From Streptomyces profundus (GTDB lineage: Bacteria; Actinomycetota; Actinomycetes; Streptomycetales; Streptomycetaceae), in assembly GCF_020740535.1 (NCBI RefSeq), contig NZ_CP082362.1, positions 1 to 64,000 of the forward strand: a DNA stretch of 64,000 nucleotides, in the 5' to 3' direction. Each line of letters starts with the position of its first letter. Position 1 is the stretch's first letter. Below, one piece after another: positions 43,089-51,954 of the stretch. Below the pieces are notes generated by a model that saw only the letters and a list, made by a program, of their open reading frames with translations, was not told the origin of the DNA and searched no databases. A program made the position numbers and the translations under genes.

Positions 43089-43439
43089 TCAGCCGGGCCG
43101 CGCGTCGATGGCGGCACCCAGCGCCGCGATCACGTCCACGCGACGAGGCTGCCCCGTCGCCCTGCGGACCACGCGTCCCCGCGCGTCGAGCACCAGCACG
43201 GTCGGGGTGCCGGTGACGCCGAGGGCCCGCACCAGGTCGAGCCGGGCCTCGGCGTCGATCTCCTGGTGCGCCACCCCGTCCACCATGGTCGCCACCTCGG
43301 CCAGCACGGCGCGGGTGGCGCGGCAGGGCTGGCAGAACGCGGTGGAGAACTGCACCAGCGTCGCGCGGCGGCCCAGCGGGCCGGCGCCGAGCGTGGCGGC
43401 GTCCAGCCGCTCGGGCGCGGATCCCGCCGCCGCGGTCAT
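43089..43439 (-). CDS. Thioredoxin family protein
   Basis: A 116-residue thioredoxin-fold protein. The active site is FSTAFCQPC (Cys36, Cys39), with QP between the cysteines in place of the classical GP, and the cis-Pro loop is GVTGTPTVLVL. The ATG at 43439 lies behind GGAGG. A cytoplasmic disulfide reductase or peroxide-linked role is likely. It is upstream of etfBA in the same direction with a 150-bp gap. Confidence 0.85.
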   Translation of the reverse strand: MTAAAGSAPERLDAATLGAGPLGRRATLVQFSTAFCQPCRATRAVLAEVATMVDGVAHQEIDAEARLDLVRALGVTGTPTVLVLDARGRVVRRATGQPRRVDVIAALGAAIDARPG

Positions 43440-43668
43440 GGTGTCTCCCTCCGGCCCGGTGGTTGGCTCGTCCTCTTCCCCGCACAGCGTGCCAGAGGTG
43501 CTTTTTCTTCCCGGCGACGCCCTCAACTCCCGTCGGGATCGCGCCATCTGGGGGCCGCGCGCGGCCCCCTCGTCCCGCCCGGGGGTGGCGATCCCCCGCT
43601 CTTTCGGGCACGATCGGGCCACTCGGGAAGTTACGGTGGCGTAGGTTGCCGCTTGAGAGAGGTCCTTC

Positions 43669-44385
43669 ATGGCAGAGTTCGTGTACCCGCCGGTCATCGC
43701 CACCGCGCGGACGATGTTCAAGGTGCTCGACCTGCGCTTCGACATCAGCGGCGACGAGCATGTGCCGCGTCAGGGCGGTGCGGTGCTGGCCAGCAACCAC
43801 ATCGGCTATATGGACTTCATCTTCGCCGGCTTCGCCGCCCGCCCGGCCAAGCGGCTGGTGCGCTTCATGGCCAAGGACTCGATCTTCCGGCACAAGGTGT
43901 CGGGGCCGCTGATGCGCGCCATGAAGCACATCCCGGTGGACCGCGCCAGGGGCGACCAGTCGTTCGCCCCCGCGCTGGAGGCGCTGCGGGGCGGGGAGAT
44001 CGTCGGGGTCTTTCCCGAGGCGACGATCTCCCCCTCGTTCACGCTGAAGAAGTTCAAGTCCGGCGCCGCGCGGATGGCGCAGGAGGCGCAGGTCCCGCTG
44101 CTGCCGGTCGCGCTGTGGGGCACGCAGCGGCTGTGGACGAAGGGCCGCAAGCGGGATCTACGGCGCAACCACGTCCCGATCACCATCAGGATCGGCAAGC
44201 CCATGCTGGCCGATCCGGACGAGCCGGCGGCCAACATCACGGAGCGGCTGCGCGAGCGGGTGCACGAGCTGCTCGACGCCGCGCAGCGGGCGTATCCGGA
44301 CAAGCCGGAGAAGCCGGAGGATACCTGGTGGCTCCCCGCCCACCTCGGCGGCGCGGCCCCCCCGCCCCCGGCCTCCCACTCCTGA
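43669..44385 (+). CDS. 1-acylglycerol-3-phosphate O-acyltransferase (PlsC-like)
   Basis: A 238-residue acyltransferase with the catalytic NHxxxxD as NHIGYMD (43-49), FMAKDSIF, and the substrate motif GVFPEATISPS. It transfers an acyl chain to lysophosphatidate or a related acceptor at the inner membrane. The C-terminal WWLPAHLGG is typical of actinobacterial members. It is divergent from the thioredoxin gene and convergent with threonine aldolase, with a repeat-type hairpin between. Confidence 0.9.
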   Translation: MAEFVYPPVIATARTMFKVLDLRFDISGDEHVPRQGGAVLASNHIGYMDFIFAGFAARPAKRLVRFMAKDSIFRHKVSGPLMRAMKHIPVDRARGDQSFAPALEALRGGEIVGVFPEATISPSFTLKKFKSGAARMAQEAQVPLLPVALWGTQRLWTKGRKRDLRRNHVPITIRIGKPMLADPDEPAANITERLRERVHELLDAAQRAYPDKPEKPEDTWWLPAHLGGAAPPPPASHS

Positions 44386-44578
44386 CCCCGGGCCGGCCGG
44401 GCCCCGTGGGGACACTGCCACGTCGCTCGTAGCCGGTCCGCCCCCGCGCCCCGCGAGGCCGGACGCCAGCCGGCAGCCAGCGGCGGGGCGCGGGGCACCG
44501 CTTGGCCGGCGGGGGCGAGCCCCACGTCTCCCGGCCGCCCGCCGCGCAGCCGCTGAGGCGCCGGATCGCGGCTCGTAC

Positions 44579-44636
44579 TCCCCCGGACTTCGTCCGGGAG
44601 GTGCCCCCAAGGTCCCCTCGGACGGAGTCCGGGGGA
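44579..44636. repeat. Streptomyces-type intergenic palindromic repeat, possible terminator
   Basis: Outer arms TCCCCCGGACT (44579-44589) and AGTCCGGGGGA (44626-44636) pair over 11 bp. Inside, 44582-44598 forms a second hairpin around CCCGGACTTCGTCCGGG, followed by AGGTGCCCCCA. This layout is a repeat I know from many Streptomyces genomes. It sits between convergent plsC-like and threonine aldolase genes and could terminate both. Confidence 0.75.
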
Positions 44637-44669
44637 ATCGTGAGCCCGTGAAGATCCGAACGTATTGCC

Positions 44670-45746
44670 CTAACGGCCGAGTTCCTCCCGCAGGGCCGTC
44701 AGGAAGCCGTCGACGTCGTCAGGCGTGGTGTCGAAGGAGCACATCCAGCGGACCTGGCCGGCCGGTTCGTTCCAGAAGTAGAACGCGTAGCGCTTCATCA
44801 GTCGCCGGCTCACCTCCTGGGGGAGTTCGGCGAAGACGCCGTTGGCCTGGACGGGGTGGCAGATCCGCACGCCGTCGAGGTCGCCGGCGCCCGCCGCCAG
44901 GCGGCGGGCCATGGCGTTGGCGTGGCGGGCGGAGCGCAGCCAGAGGTCGCCGGCGAGCAGCGCCTCGAACTGGACGGAGACGAAGCGCATCTTCGACGTC
45001 AGCTGCATGGAGAGCTTGCGGAGGTGGCGCATGGCGCGGACCCGCTCGGGGGCGAGGACGACGACGGCCTCGCCGAGGAGCAGGCCGTTCTTGGTGCCGC
45101 CGAAGGAGAGGACGTCCACGCCGGCGTCGGTGGTGAACGCCGTCAGCGGGAGGTCCAGCGTCGCGGCGGCGTTGGCCAGTCGGGCGCCGTCCACATGGAC
45201 GGCCATGCCGTGTTCGTGGGCGAGGTCGGCGATGGCGCGGATCTCGTCCGGGGTGTAGAGCGTGCCGAGCTCGGTGCTCTGGGTGAGCGAGACGACCTGC
45301 GGCATGGCGCGGTGCTCGTCGTCGAAGCCGAACGCCTCGCCGGCGATCAGCTCGGGGGTGAGCTTGCCGTCCGGGGTGGGGACGGTGAGCAGCTTGAGGC
45401 CGCCGACCCGCTCGGGGGCGCCGCCCTCGTCGACGTTGATATGGGCGCTGGTGGTGGTGATCACCGCACCCCAGCGGTCGGTGAGCGCCTGGAGCCCGAC
45501 GACGTTGGCGCCCGTGCCGTTGAAGACGGGGTACACCTCGGCGCGGGGGCCGAAGTGGTGGCGGAAGAGGTCGCCGAGGTGCGTGGTGTAGGCGTCGGCG
45601 CCGTACGCGGACTGGTGTCCGCCGTTGGCCAGGGCGAGGGCCGCCAGCACCTCGGGGTGGGCGCCCGAGTAGTTGTCGGAGGCGAAACCGCGGACGGCGG
45701 GATCGTGACGGCGGCGGGCGTCGGTGGGGCCGAAGGGCGGGGTCAC
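44670..45746 (-). CDS. Low-specificity L-threonine aldolase
   Basis: A 358-residue PLP enzyme of the beta-eliminating lyase family: FASDNYSGAHPEVLAAL, VFNGTGANVVGLQAL, HINVDEGGAPERVGG, VHVDGARLANAA and the PLP lysine in LSFGGTKNGLL. It splits threonine to glycine and acetaldehyde. The GTG at 45746 overlaps the stop of the upstream SDR gene (GTGA), so translation is coupled; the longer frame to 45803 lies inside that gene. Confidence 0.9.
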   Translation of the reverse strand: MTPPFGPTDARRRHDPAVRGFASDNYSGAHPEVLAALALANGGHQSAYGADAYTTHLGDLFRHHFGPRAEVYPVFNGTGANVVGLQALTDRWGAVITTTSAHINVDEGGAPERVGGLKLLTVPTPDGKLTPELIAGEAFGFDDEHRAMPQVVSLTQSTELGTLYTPDEIRAIADLAHEHGMAVHVDGARLANAAATLDLPLTAFTTDAGVDVLSFGGTKNGLLLGEAVVVLAPERVRAMRHLRKLSMQLTSKMRFVSVQFEALLAGDLWLRSARHANAMARRLAAGAGDLDGVRICHPVQANGVFAELPQEVSRRLMKRYAFYFWNEPAGQVRWMCSFDTTPDDVDGFLTALREELGR

Positions 45747-46522
45747 GGCTTCTGGGTGAGCCACAGGCGGTTTCCGTTCACTTCCTCGGTCGGGGTGGTC
45801 CACAGCCTGCTGACGGCGTCGGCGAGGTCGTGGACATCGGTGAAGCCGGCGAACCTCGCCTTCGGCTTCTGGGCGCGCATGGCCTCGGTGACCAGCGCCT
45901 TGACCACCAGCACGGTGGCGGCGGCCGGCGGTCGGGCGCCTTCGGCCGCCGCCTTACGGTAGTCGTCGGCCAGCGCCAGCGTCCACGCCTCGGCTGCCGA
46001 CTTGGCGGCGGCGTAGGCGGCGTTCCCCGCGGTGGGCCGGCTGGCGCCGGCGGCGCTGACCAGCACGAAGCGGCCGTTGCCGGAGCGGGCGAGCGGGGCG
46101 TGGAAGGCGAGCGAGGTGTGCTGGACGGTGCGCACCAGCAGGTCGTGGAGGAGCGTCCAGTCGGCGAGGTCGGTCTCGGCGAAGGTCGGTGAGCCGCGCC
46201 AGCCGCCGACGAGGTGCACCAGGCCGTCGATCCGGCCGTATTCGCGTTCGGTCCGCTCGGCCCACTCGCGGGTGGGGTCGAGGTGCAGCAGGTCGACGGT
46301 GTCGCCGATGACGGTGGCGCCGCCGTGGGCGAAGCGGGCGGCGTCGACGCCCTCGGCGAGCCGGGTGGGGTCGGCGTCGGCGGCGACCACGACGGCGCCG
46401 GCCTCGGCCAGCCGCAGCAGGGTGGCGTGGCCGGCGGGGCCGCCGGCGCCGGCCACCGCGATCACGGCTCCTTCGAGCGCGCCCCCGGGCCTGGGGGTTT
46501 CGCCTGGGACGGGGTTGTTCAT
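45743..46522 (-). CDS. Short-chain dehydrogenase/reductase
   Basis: A 259-residue SDR with a modified cofactor loop (VAGAGGPAGHATLLRLAEAG), the segment LVHLVGG in place of NNAG, VSAAGAS (Ser) and YAAAK (Tyr/Lys). Its stop overlaps the threonine aldolase GTG by 4 bp. It is likely co-transcribed with the DUF6421 gene 46 bp upstream. The substrate is unknown; this three-gene order looks like a conserved Streptomyces block. Confidence 0.82.
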   Translation of the reverse strand: MNNPVPGETPRPGGALEGAVIAVAGAGGPAGHATLLRLAEAGAVVVAADADPTRLAEGVDAARFAHGGATVIGDTVDLLHLDPTREWAERTEREYGRIDGLVHLVGGWRGSPTFAETDLADWTLLHDLLVRTVQHTSLAFHAPLARSGNGRFVLVSAAGASRPTAGNAAYAAAKSAAEAWTLALADDYRKAAAEGARPPAAATVLVVKALVTEAMRAQKPKARFAGFTDVHDLADAVSRLWTTPTEEVNGNRLWLTQKP

Positions 46523-46568
46523 GGGGTGCCTCCTCGTCGAAGCGTGCTGCCCGGGGGCGGGCCGGCGG

Positions 46569-47966
46569 TCAGGCGGCCCTGGTGGGGGCCTGGTCGGCGG
46601 TGATGCCCCGGGTGGACTCGATCACCTTACGGAGCTTCTTGCCGAGCGCTTCGTAGAAGAGGCTCAGCGGGAACTCGTCGGGCAGTACGTCGTCCACCAG
46701 GCGGCGCGGCGGCTGGTCGAGGTCGAGGGCCTCGGCGCCCTTGGCCCAGACGGAGCCCGGGTGCGGGGAGAGGTAGCGGGCGACCAGATCGTAGGACTTC
46801 AGCCAGTGCACGATCTTGGGCCGGTCGATGCCCTTGCGGTAGAGGGTCTCGATCTCGTCGCGCAGTTGGGCGGTGACCTCGCGGGCGCGGGCCCAGTCGA
46901 CGGTGAGGCGGTTGTCGCGCCAGCGGAGCGCGTCGTGCTGGTGCAGGTAGGCGAAGAGGAGTTGGCCGCCGAGCCCGTCGTAGTTGCGGACCCTGGCGCC
47001 GGTCACCGGGAAGCGGAAGAGGCGGTCGAGCAGCACCGCGTACTGCACGTCGCGGCCCTGGGGATAGCCGTCGTCGGCGAGGCGGCCGGCCTCGTGGAAG
47101 GCGGTGAGGTCGCAGCGCAGCTCCTCCAGGCCGTACATCCAGAACGGCTGGCGCTGTTTGATCATGAACGGGTCGAAGGGCAGGTCGCCGTGGCTGTGGG
47201 TGCGGTCATGGACCATGTCCCACAGGACGAAGGTCTGCTGGCAGCGCTGTTGGTCGGTGAGGAGGCCGCTGGCGTCCTCGGGCAGCTCCAGGCTGGTCAC
47301 CTCGCTGGCGGCGCTGATCACCCGGCGGAATCTGGCGGCCTCCCGGTCGCAGAAGATGCCGCCCCAGGAGAACCGGGCGGGCGCCTGGCGCACGGCGATG
47401 GTCTCGGGGAAGAGGACGGCCGAGTTGGTGTCGTAGCCGTCGGTGAAGTCCTCGAAGGTGATCCCGAGGAACATCGGGTTGTCGTAGCGGGTGCGCTCCA
47501 GCTCGGCGAGCCACTCGGGCCACACCACGCGCAGCACCACGGCTTCGAGGTTGCGGTCGGGGTTGCCGTTCTGCGTGTACATGGGGAAGACGACCAGGTG
47601 CTGGCGGCCGTCGGCCCGCTCGGCCGTGGGCTGGAAGGCGAGCAGCGAGTCGAGGAAGTCGGGGACGCCGAAGCCGTCGTCGGCCCAGCGGCGCAGATCG
47701 TCGACGAGGGCCCGGTGGTAGGCGGCGTCGTGCGGCAGCAGCGGGCTCAGGCGTTGGACGGCGTCGACGATCGTGTCGATCCGGCGCGTCAACTCGGCGC
47801 GGTCGGGGGCGCCTTCGGCGGCGAGGTCGATCGAGCCGTCCTTGGCCTGGGCGGGCCGGATCGCCGCGACGGCGTCCCTGAGCACCGGCCAGGCGGGATG
47901 AGCGACCACACGGTCCGCCGTCAATCCGTCGCCCTTTGCCGCGATTGACGCGAGACTTTCCGTCAT
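46569..47966 (-). CDS. DUF6421 family protein
   Basis: A 465-residue conserved protein I assign to DUF6421. Notable segments are HLVVFPMYTQNGNPDRN, RYDNPMFLGITFEDFTDGYDTNSAVLFPE (split), VLWDMVHDRTHSHGDLPFDP and YGLEELRCDLTAF. The His/Asp/Glu pattern HDRTHSHGD ... EELRCD could be a metal site, as in some metallohydrolases, but this is inference. It is cytoplasmic, with no signal or membrane segment. It is the first gene of a likely operon with the SDR and threonine aldolase genes. Confidence 0.72.
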   Translation of the reverse strand: MTESLASIAAKGDGLTADRVVAHPAWPVLRDAVAAIRPAQAKDGSIDLAAEGAPDRAELTRRIDTIVDAVQRLSPLLPHDAAYHRALVDDLRRWADDGFGVPDFLDSLLAFQPTAERADGRQHLVVFPMYTQNGNPDRNLEAVVLRVVWPEWLAELERTRYDNPMFLGITFEDFTDGYDTNSAVLFPETIAVRQAPARFSWGGIFCDREAARFRRVISAASEVTSLELPEDASGLLTDQQRCQQTFVLWDMVHDRTHSHGDLPFDPFMIKQRQPFWMYGLEELRCDLTAFHEAGRLADDGYPQGRDVQYAVLLDRLFRFPVTGARVRNYDGLGGQLLFAYLHQHDALRWRDNRLTVDWARAREVTAQLRDEIETLYRKGIDRPKIVHWLKSYDLVARYLSPHPGSVWAKGAEALDLDQPPRRLVDDVLPDEFPLSLFYEALGKKLRKVIESTRGITADQAPTRAA

Positions 47967-48077
47967 GACCCACCCTCCACAGAAGAATATGCAGCGTATC
48001 CACGGTATCCCCAGAAGATTGCCCGATCAACCGGGCGTCCCGTGGGCCCCTTCCGTGCGGGCTCTAGGGTGTGGGCC

Positions 48078-48761
48078 ATGGCGCTGCTGACCGTGGGACA
48101 CCGTGGGCTGATGGGTGTGGAGCCGGAGAACACCCTGCGTTCCTTCCGCAGGGCCGAGCTGACCGGCCTGGACGTGATCGAGCTGGATGTGCGCCTGAGC
48201 GCGGACGACGCGCTGGTGGTGCTGCACGACGCCCGGGTGGATCGGACCACCGACGGGCGGGGGGCGGTCGCCGAGCTGACGCTGGCCGAGCTGCGGAGGC
48301 TGGACGCCGGCGGGGGCGAGCGGGTGCCGACGCTCCAGGAGGTGGTGACGGAGGTCGGCGGACACCTTCAGCTGGAGATCAAGGACCCGGCCGCCGCCGA
48401 GCGGCTGGCAGGACTCGTCGAGCGGCACCGGCTGCACCACCGGGTCACCGTGATCTCGTTCCACGACGCGGCGCTCAGCGCCGTGGCCGCGCTGCTGCCC
48501 GAGGTGCCGCGAGGGCTGGTCACCGGCACCTCGACGCCGAGTGCGCCGGAGCGAGCCGTGGCACTGGGCTGCGCGCTGGTCTCCGGTGAGCTGCCCCGGC
48601 TCGACGAGGAGGTGGTGGGCCGCTGCCGGGACGCCGGACTCGCCGTGCTCGGCTGGACGGTCAACACGGAGGCGGAGCTGGCCGAGGCGCGGGCGCTGGG
48701 CCTGGACGGGGTGGTCACCGACCGTCCGGAGATCGCGCGGTCGGTCAGGGCAGCGGCTTGA
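48078..48761 (+). CDS. Glycerophosphodiester phosphodiesterase
   Basis: A 227-residue GDPD barrel. Catalytic and metal residues are visible: GHRGLMGVEPENT (His8, Arg9, Glu17), VIELDVRLSADDALVVLHDARVDRTT (Glu-Leu-Asp and His), LEIKDP, and the C-terminal GWTVNTEAELAEARALGLDGVVTDRPE (split). It releases glycerol-3-phosphate from glycerophosphodiesters. No signal peptide, so cytoplasmic. Its end overlaps a convergent acetyltransferase gene by 17 bp. Confidence 0.9.
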   Translation: MALLTVGHRGLMGVEPENTLRSFRRAELTGLDVIELDVRLSADDALVVLHDARVDRTTDGRGAVAELTLAELRRLDAGGGERVPTLQEVVTEVGGHLQLEIKDPAAAERLAGLVERHRLHHRVTVISFHDAALSAVAALLPEVPRGLVTGTSTPSAPERAVALGCALVSGELPRLDEEVVGRCRDAGLAVLGWTVNTEAELAEARALGLDGVVTDRPEIARSVRAAA

Positions 48762-49299
48762 CCAGCACGTCGAACCGCAGATCGGGCCGACGCGGCAGGC
48801 CGAAGCGCTCGTCGCCGTAGGGGAAGGGCTCGGTCTCGCCCGTGCGCGTGTAGCCACGGCGCTCGTACCAGGCGATCAGCGCCTCGCGGGCGGAGATCAC
48901 CGTCATCCTGAGGCGTTCCGCGCCCCAGTCGCGCGCCGCCGTGCGCTCCGCCTCGGCGAGGACCTGCCGGCCGAGGCCCGCGCCTTGCAGCCCGGGGCGC
49001 ACGGCGAACATCCCGAAGTAGGCGGTGCGTGGCCCGCCCTGGTCGGCGGGCGGCTCGCGCAGCTGGCAGCAGGCCACCAGCTCCCCGTCCCGCCAGGCGG
49101 TGAGCAGCCGGCTCCCCGGGTCCGCGACCAGCTCGCGCACGGCGTCGGCGTCGGTGCGGCGGCCGTCCAGCAGATCCGCCTCGGTGGTCCAGCCGGCGCG
49201 GCTGGCCTCGCCCCGGTAGGCGGATTCGACCAACGCCACCAGGGCCGGGACGTCCGCCTCGTTCGCCTCGCTGAAGATCAGCTCCGTTGTCGCGGTCAC
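48745..49299 (-). CDS. GNAT family N-acetyltransferase
   Basis: A 184-residue GNAT enzyme. The acetyl-CoA loop is FAVRPGLQGAGLGRQVLAEAE, followed by LRMTVISAREALIAWYERRGYTRTGE, the C-terminal GNAT motif. GTG 49299 has AGGATG upstream. It is convergent with the phosphodiesterase gene and overlaps it by 17 bp. The acceptor is unknown. Confidence 0.82.
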   Translation of the reverse strand: MTATTELIFSEANEADVPALVALVESAYRGEASRAGWTTEADLLDGRRTDADAVRELVADPGSRLLTAWRDGELVACCQLREPPADQGGPRTAYFGMFAVRPGLQGAGLGRQVLAEAERTAARDWGAERLRMTVISAREALIAWYERRGYTRTGETEPFPYGDERFGLPRRPDLRFDVLVKPLP

Positions 49300-49429
49300 A
49301 GCGCAGCATCCTAGTTCCACACGTCCCCACCTCCGCGCGCCCCCGCGCTCCCATGCGCCGCCGTGGGGGGACGCGGCATCGGGCAGCCTCTGCGCGGAGG
49401 TCGCCGTCGAGACCGCGCGGAGGTGGGCG

Positions 49430-50008
49430 ATGCACGGGCCCGTGCTGGTGAACTGGCTGCTGGTGGTGGTCTGCGGCGCGACGGGCGGCTACTGCCTGGC
49501 GCGGCTGCGGCGGGCCGCTCCCGGCGAGCGGCAGGGCCGGGGGCTTGAGGCCGCGATGGGGCTCGGCATGGCGCTGATGGCGCTGTCGATGGCCGGCGGC
49601 GTCGCCGGGGCCGCGCCCCCGTCCTGGCTGCTCGTCGCCCTGGCGGCGGCGAGCACGCTGGGCGCGGCGCTGCCGCTCGGCGCCGGCGCGCGCCACCGGG
49701 CGCACCATCTGGTGGAGGGCGCCGCGATGCTCGCGATGGCGTGGGCCATGGCCGGGGGACATCCGGGACACGGGCCACCGGGGTGGGCGGGGCCCGCGCT
49801 GGTCTACTTCGGGCTCTACGCGCTGCGGGCCGCGCCCCGCCTGCTGCCGCTGCCGGCCGGGACGGCGGCGGGGTCGGCGGTGGGGACAGCGGTGGGGACA
49901 GCGGCCGGGACAGGGGCCGCCGGGGACGGGCAGCGGCCGGACGAGGTGGGCGCGGCCTGTCGACTCGCCCTGTCCTTGGGGATGTTCACCATGGTGCTGG
50001 CCGGGTGA
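49430..50008 (+). CDS. DUF5134 membrane protein
   Basis: A 192-residue membrane protein with five to six helices (about 7-24, 41-58, 64-82, 93-108, 116-128, 178-191), a His-rich loop (GARHRAHHLVEG) and GGHPGHGPP, which could bind a metal. DUF5134 genes often sit beside M56 peptidase and copper-handling genes in Streptomyces; here an M56 peptidase gene follows 64 bp later. A low-complexity GTA-type repeat (AGSAVGTAVGTAAGTGAAG) is near residue 148. Confidence 0.7.
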   Translation: MHGPVLVNWLLVVVCGATGGYCLARLRRAAPGERQGRGLEAAMGLGMALMALSMAGGVAGAAPPSWLLVALAAASTLGAALPLGAGARHRAHHLVEGAAMLAMAWAMAGGHPGHGPPGWAGPALVYFGLYALRAAPRLLPLPAGTAAGSAVGTAVGTAAGTGAAGDGQRPDEVGAACRLALSLGMFTMVLAG

Positions 50009-50072
50009 GGCGTTGCTCACGCCGGCGGCCCCGGGGGACGCCCGGCCGCCGGCGGCGTTCTAGGCTGGGCTC

Positions 50073-51014
50073 ATGGTGATCACCATCACGCTCCTGGTGC
50101 TGGGCGCGCTCACCGCGGCGATGGCGCCGCGCGTGGTGGCCCGTGGTTCCTGGTCGGATCGCGAACCGGTCCTGGCCCTGTGGATGTGGCAGTGCGTGGT
50201 GGCCGCCGTGCTGCTGTGCTGTGTGCTGGCGATGGCGCTGTCCGGCGCCGCCGCCTGGCGGGCCGTGCACGGCGGGGTGTTCGCGCCGGCTCCCGCGGTG
50301 GTGGTGGACGCCTACGCGCTGCCGCCCGACGGCGACAGGTGGGCCGCCCTGATCGCGTTGGCGCTGGCCTTCGGCGGCCTGTGGACGGCCGTGGCGCTCA
50401 CCCGCGAGGTGCGCCGGGCCAGGGCGGGGCGGCGGCGGCGCCGCGCCGAGCTGCTGGCCCGTTCCCCCCGGCTGCCGGGCGAGGAGTCCGGATCGGCCGA
50501 GCGGCTGGTCGTGTGGGAGGACGAGCGCCCGGACGCGTGGCTGCTGCCCGGCACGCCGCCGAGGCTGGTGATCACCACCGCGGCGCTCCGTCGCCTGAAC
50601 CGGCGGCAGTTGGACGCGGTGTTGGCGCATGAGCGCGGGCACGCGCTGGCGCGTCACCACTGGCTCCAGCACTGCGCCGGCGCGCTGGCCGGCGGCTTCC
50701 CCGGGGTGCCGGTGTTCGCCGCGTTCCAGGCGCAGGTGCACCGGCTCGTCGAGCTGTCGGCCGACGACATGGCCTCCCGCCGGTTCGGCCGGATGACGAC
50801 GGCGCTGGCGCTGGTCGGGCTGAACGAGGGGCGTGGGGTCTTCTCCCACGCGTCGGAGCACGCCGAGGTGCCGCAGCGGGTGAGTCGGCTGCTGGCCCCG
50901 GAGCGCCGGCTGTCCCCCGCGCGGCGGTTGCGGCTGACGGCGGCGGTGACGCTGGTGCCGGCGGTGCCGCTGCTGGTGGCGTTCGCGCCGGGTCTCTCCG
51001 CCCTCACCGGCTGA
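50073..51014 (+). CDS. M56 family (BlaR1-like) membrane metallopeptidase
   Basis: A 313-residue membrane zinc peptidase. Helices are at about 1-20, 30-55, 88-110 and 290-310; the zinc motif is HERGH (186-190) in VLAHERGHALARHH, and the third ligand is probably the Glu in LVELSADDMA. M56 peptidases in Streptomyces, often beside BlaI-type regulators, signal or process proteins at the membrane; no BlaI gene is adjacent here. It follows the DUF5134 gene closely and is likely in one transcript. Confidence 0.85.
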   Translation: MVITITLLVLGALTAAMAPRVVARGSWSDREPVLALWMWQCVVAAVLLCCVLAMALSGAAAWRAVHGGVFAPAPAVVVDAYALPPDGDRWAALIALALAFGGLWTAVALTREVRRARAGRRRRRAELLARSPRLPGEESGSAERLVVWEDERPDAWLLPGTPPRLVITTAALRRLNRRQLDAVLAHERGHALARHHWLQHCAGALAGGFPGVPVFAAFQAQVHRLVELSADDMASRRFGRMTTALALVGLNEGRGVFSHASEHAEVPQRVSRLLAPERRLSPARRLRLTAAVTLVPAVPLLVAFAPGLSALTG

Positions 51015-51058
51015 GCTTCGGCTGGTGGCCCGGGGGCGGGCCGGGAGAGGATCGGGGC

Positions 51059-51757
51059 ATGACGATCTCGGGTGTGCTCTTCGACTTCTCCGGGACGCTG
51101 CTGCGCGTCGAGCCGACCCTGGACTGGCTGCGGGTGGGGCTCGACCGGGTGGGGGTGAGCCTGCCGGCGGCGGAGACGCGGCGACGCGCGGCCGAGCTGG
51201 AACGGGTCGGCGCGCTGCCCGGCGGTTCGGAGCCCGATGAGGTGCCGCCCGGCCTGCGCGAGCTGTGGGAGGTGCGGGACCGCGACCCCTCGGGCCATCG
51301 CGAGCTGTATGTGACGCTGGCCAGGCAGGTGCCGCTGCCGGGGGCGCCCGAGGTGTACGACGCGCTCTACGACCGGCACAGGGAGCCGGACGCCTGGCGC
51401 GAGTACCCGGACACCCGCCCGGTGCTGCGCGCGTTGCGGGAACGCGGCCTGCGGGTCGCCGTGGTGAGCAACATCGGCTGGGACTTGCGGCCGGTCTTCC
51501 GGGAGCACGGCCTGCTGGAGCTGGTCGACGCGTTCGCGCTGAGCTATGAACACGGGGTGCAGAAGCCCGATCCCGCGCTGTTCGCCCACGCCTGCGCGGC
51601 GCTCGGGGTGGCGCCCGAGCGGGCGCTGATGGTGGGGGACAGCCCCCGCGCGGACGGCGGGGCGACGGCGTTGGGCTGCGCGGTGCACCTGGTGCGGCAT
51701 CTGCCGGTGGACGAACGCCCCAAGGATCTGCTGCCCGTCCTGGATCTGGTGCGTTGA
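51059..51757 (+). CDS. HAD-superfamily hydrolase
   Basis: A 232-residue HAD phosphatase with the nucleophile loop VLFDFSGTLLRV (Asp9). The usual second Asp (DxD) is Ser11, seen in some HAD subgroups. Motif II is VAVVSNIG, and the C-terminal metal motif MVGDSPRADGGAT. It acts on a small phosphorylated substrate in the cytoplasm. A strong hairpin 70 bp downstream would end its transcript. Confidence 0.87.
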   Translation: MTISGVLFDFSGTLLRVEPTLDWLRVGLDRVGVSLPAAETRRRAAELERVGALPGGSEPDEVPPGLRELWEVRDRDPSGHRELYVTLARQVPLPGAPEVYDALYDRHREPDAWREYPDTRPVLRALRERGLRVAVVSNIGWDLRPVFREHGLLELVDAFALSYEHGVQKPDPALFAHACAALGVAPERALMVGDSPRADGGATALGCAVHLVRHLPVDERPKDLLPVLDLVR

Positions 51758-51778
51758 GCCGGGAGCGTCGCCCGAGGG

Positions 51779-51820
51779 ATCGGGGCGCCGGCTCGGGACC
51801 ATCGGGGCGTCGGCTCGGGA
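51779..51820. repeat. Short tandem repeat after the HAD gene
   Basis: ATCGGGGCGCCGGCTCGGGA and ATCGGGGCGTCGGCTCGGGA, 22 bp apart start to start, differing at one base. They lie just before the terminator hairpin. Confidence 0.7.
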
Positions 51821-51827
51821 AAGGAGT

Positions 51828-51874
51828 CGGCGGCGGTATCGGACGGTCCCCCGCGCCGCCCGATACCGCCGCCG
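51828..51874. terminator. Strong terminator hairpin
   Basis: A perfect 15-bp inverted repeat (CGGCGGCGGTATCGG / CCGATACCGCCGCCG) around a 17-nt loop. It lies downstream of the HAD gene and before the TetR promoter and could insulate the two. Confidence 0.8.
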
Positions 51875-51924
51875 GACTGATCGCAGCCGACCCGGGCCGA
51901 GGTCAGGTGCCCGGCTGAGTATAT

Positions 51925-51937
51925 TGGCTGTGAGCCA
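51925..51937. promoter_or_regulatory. Palindrome upstream of tetR, probable autoregulatory site
   Basis: TGGCTGTGAGCCA: perfect 5-bp arms around GTG, 17 bp before the TetR ATG and next to TATATT, a possible -10. This is a likely operator for the TetR protein. Confidence 0.5.
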
Positions 51938-51954
51938 GTCAACAGGAGCCCAGC

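Noticed and set aside
49861..49920. Possible minisatellite in the DUF5134 gene (GGGACAGCGGTG-like units)
   Set aside because: It is a short in-frame Ala/Gly/Thr linker in a membrane protein and does not look like a separate element.
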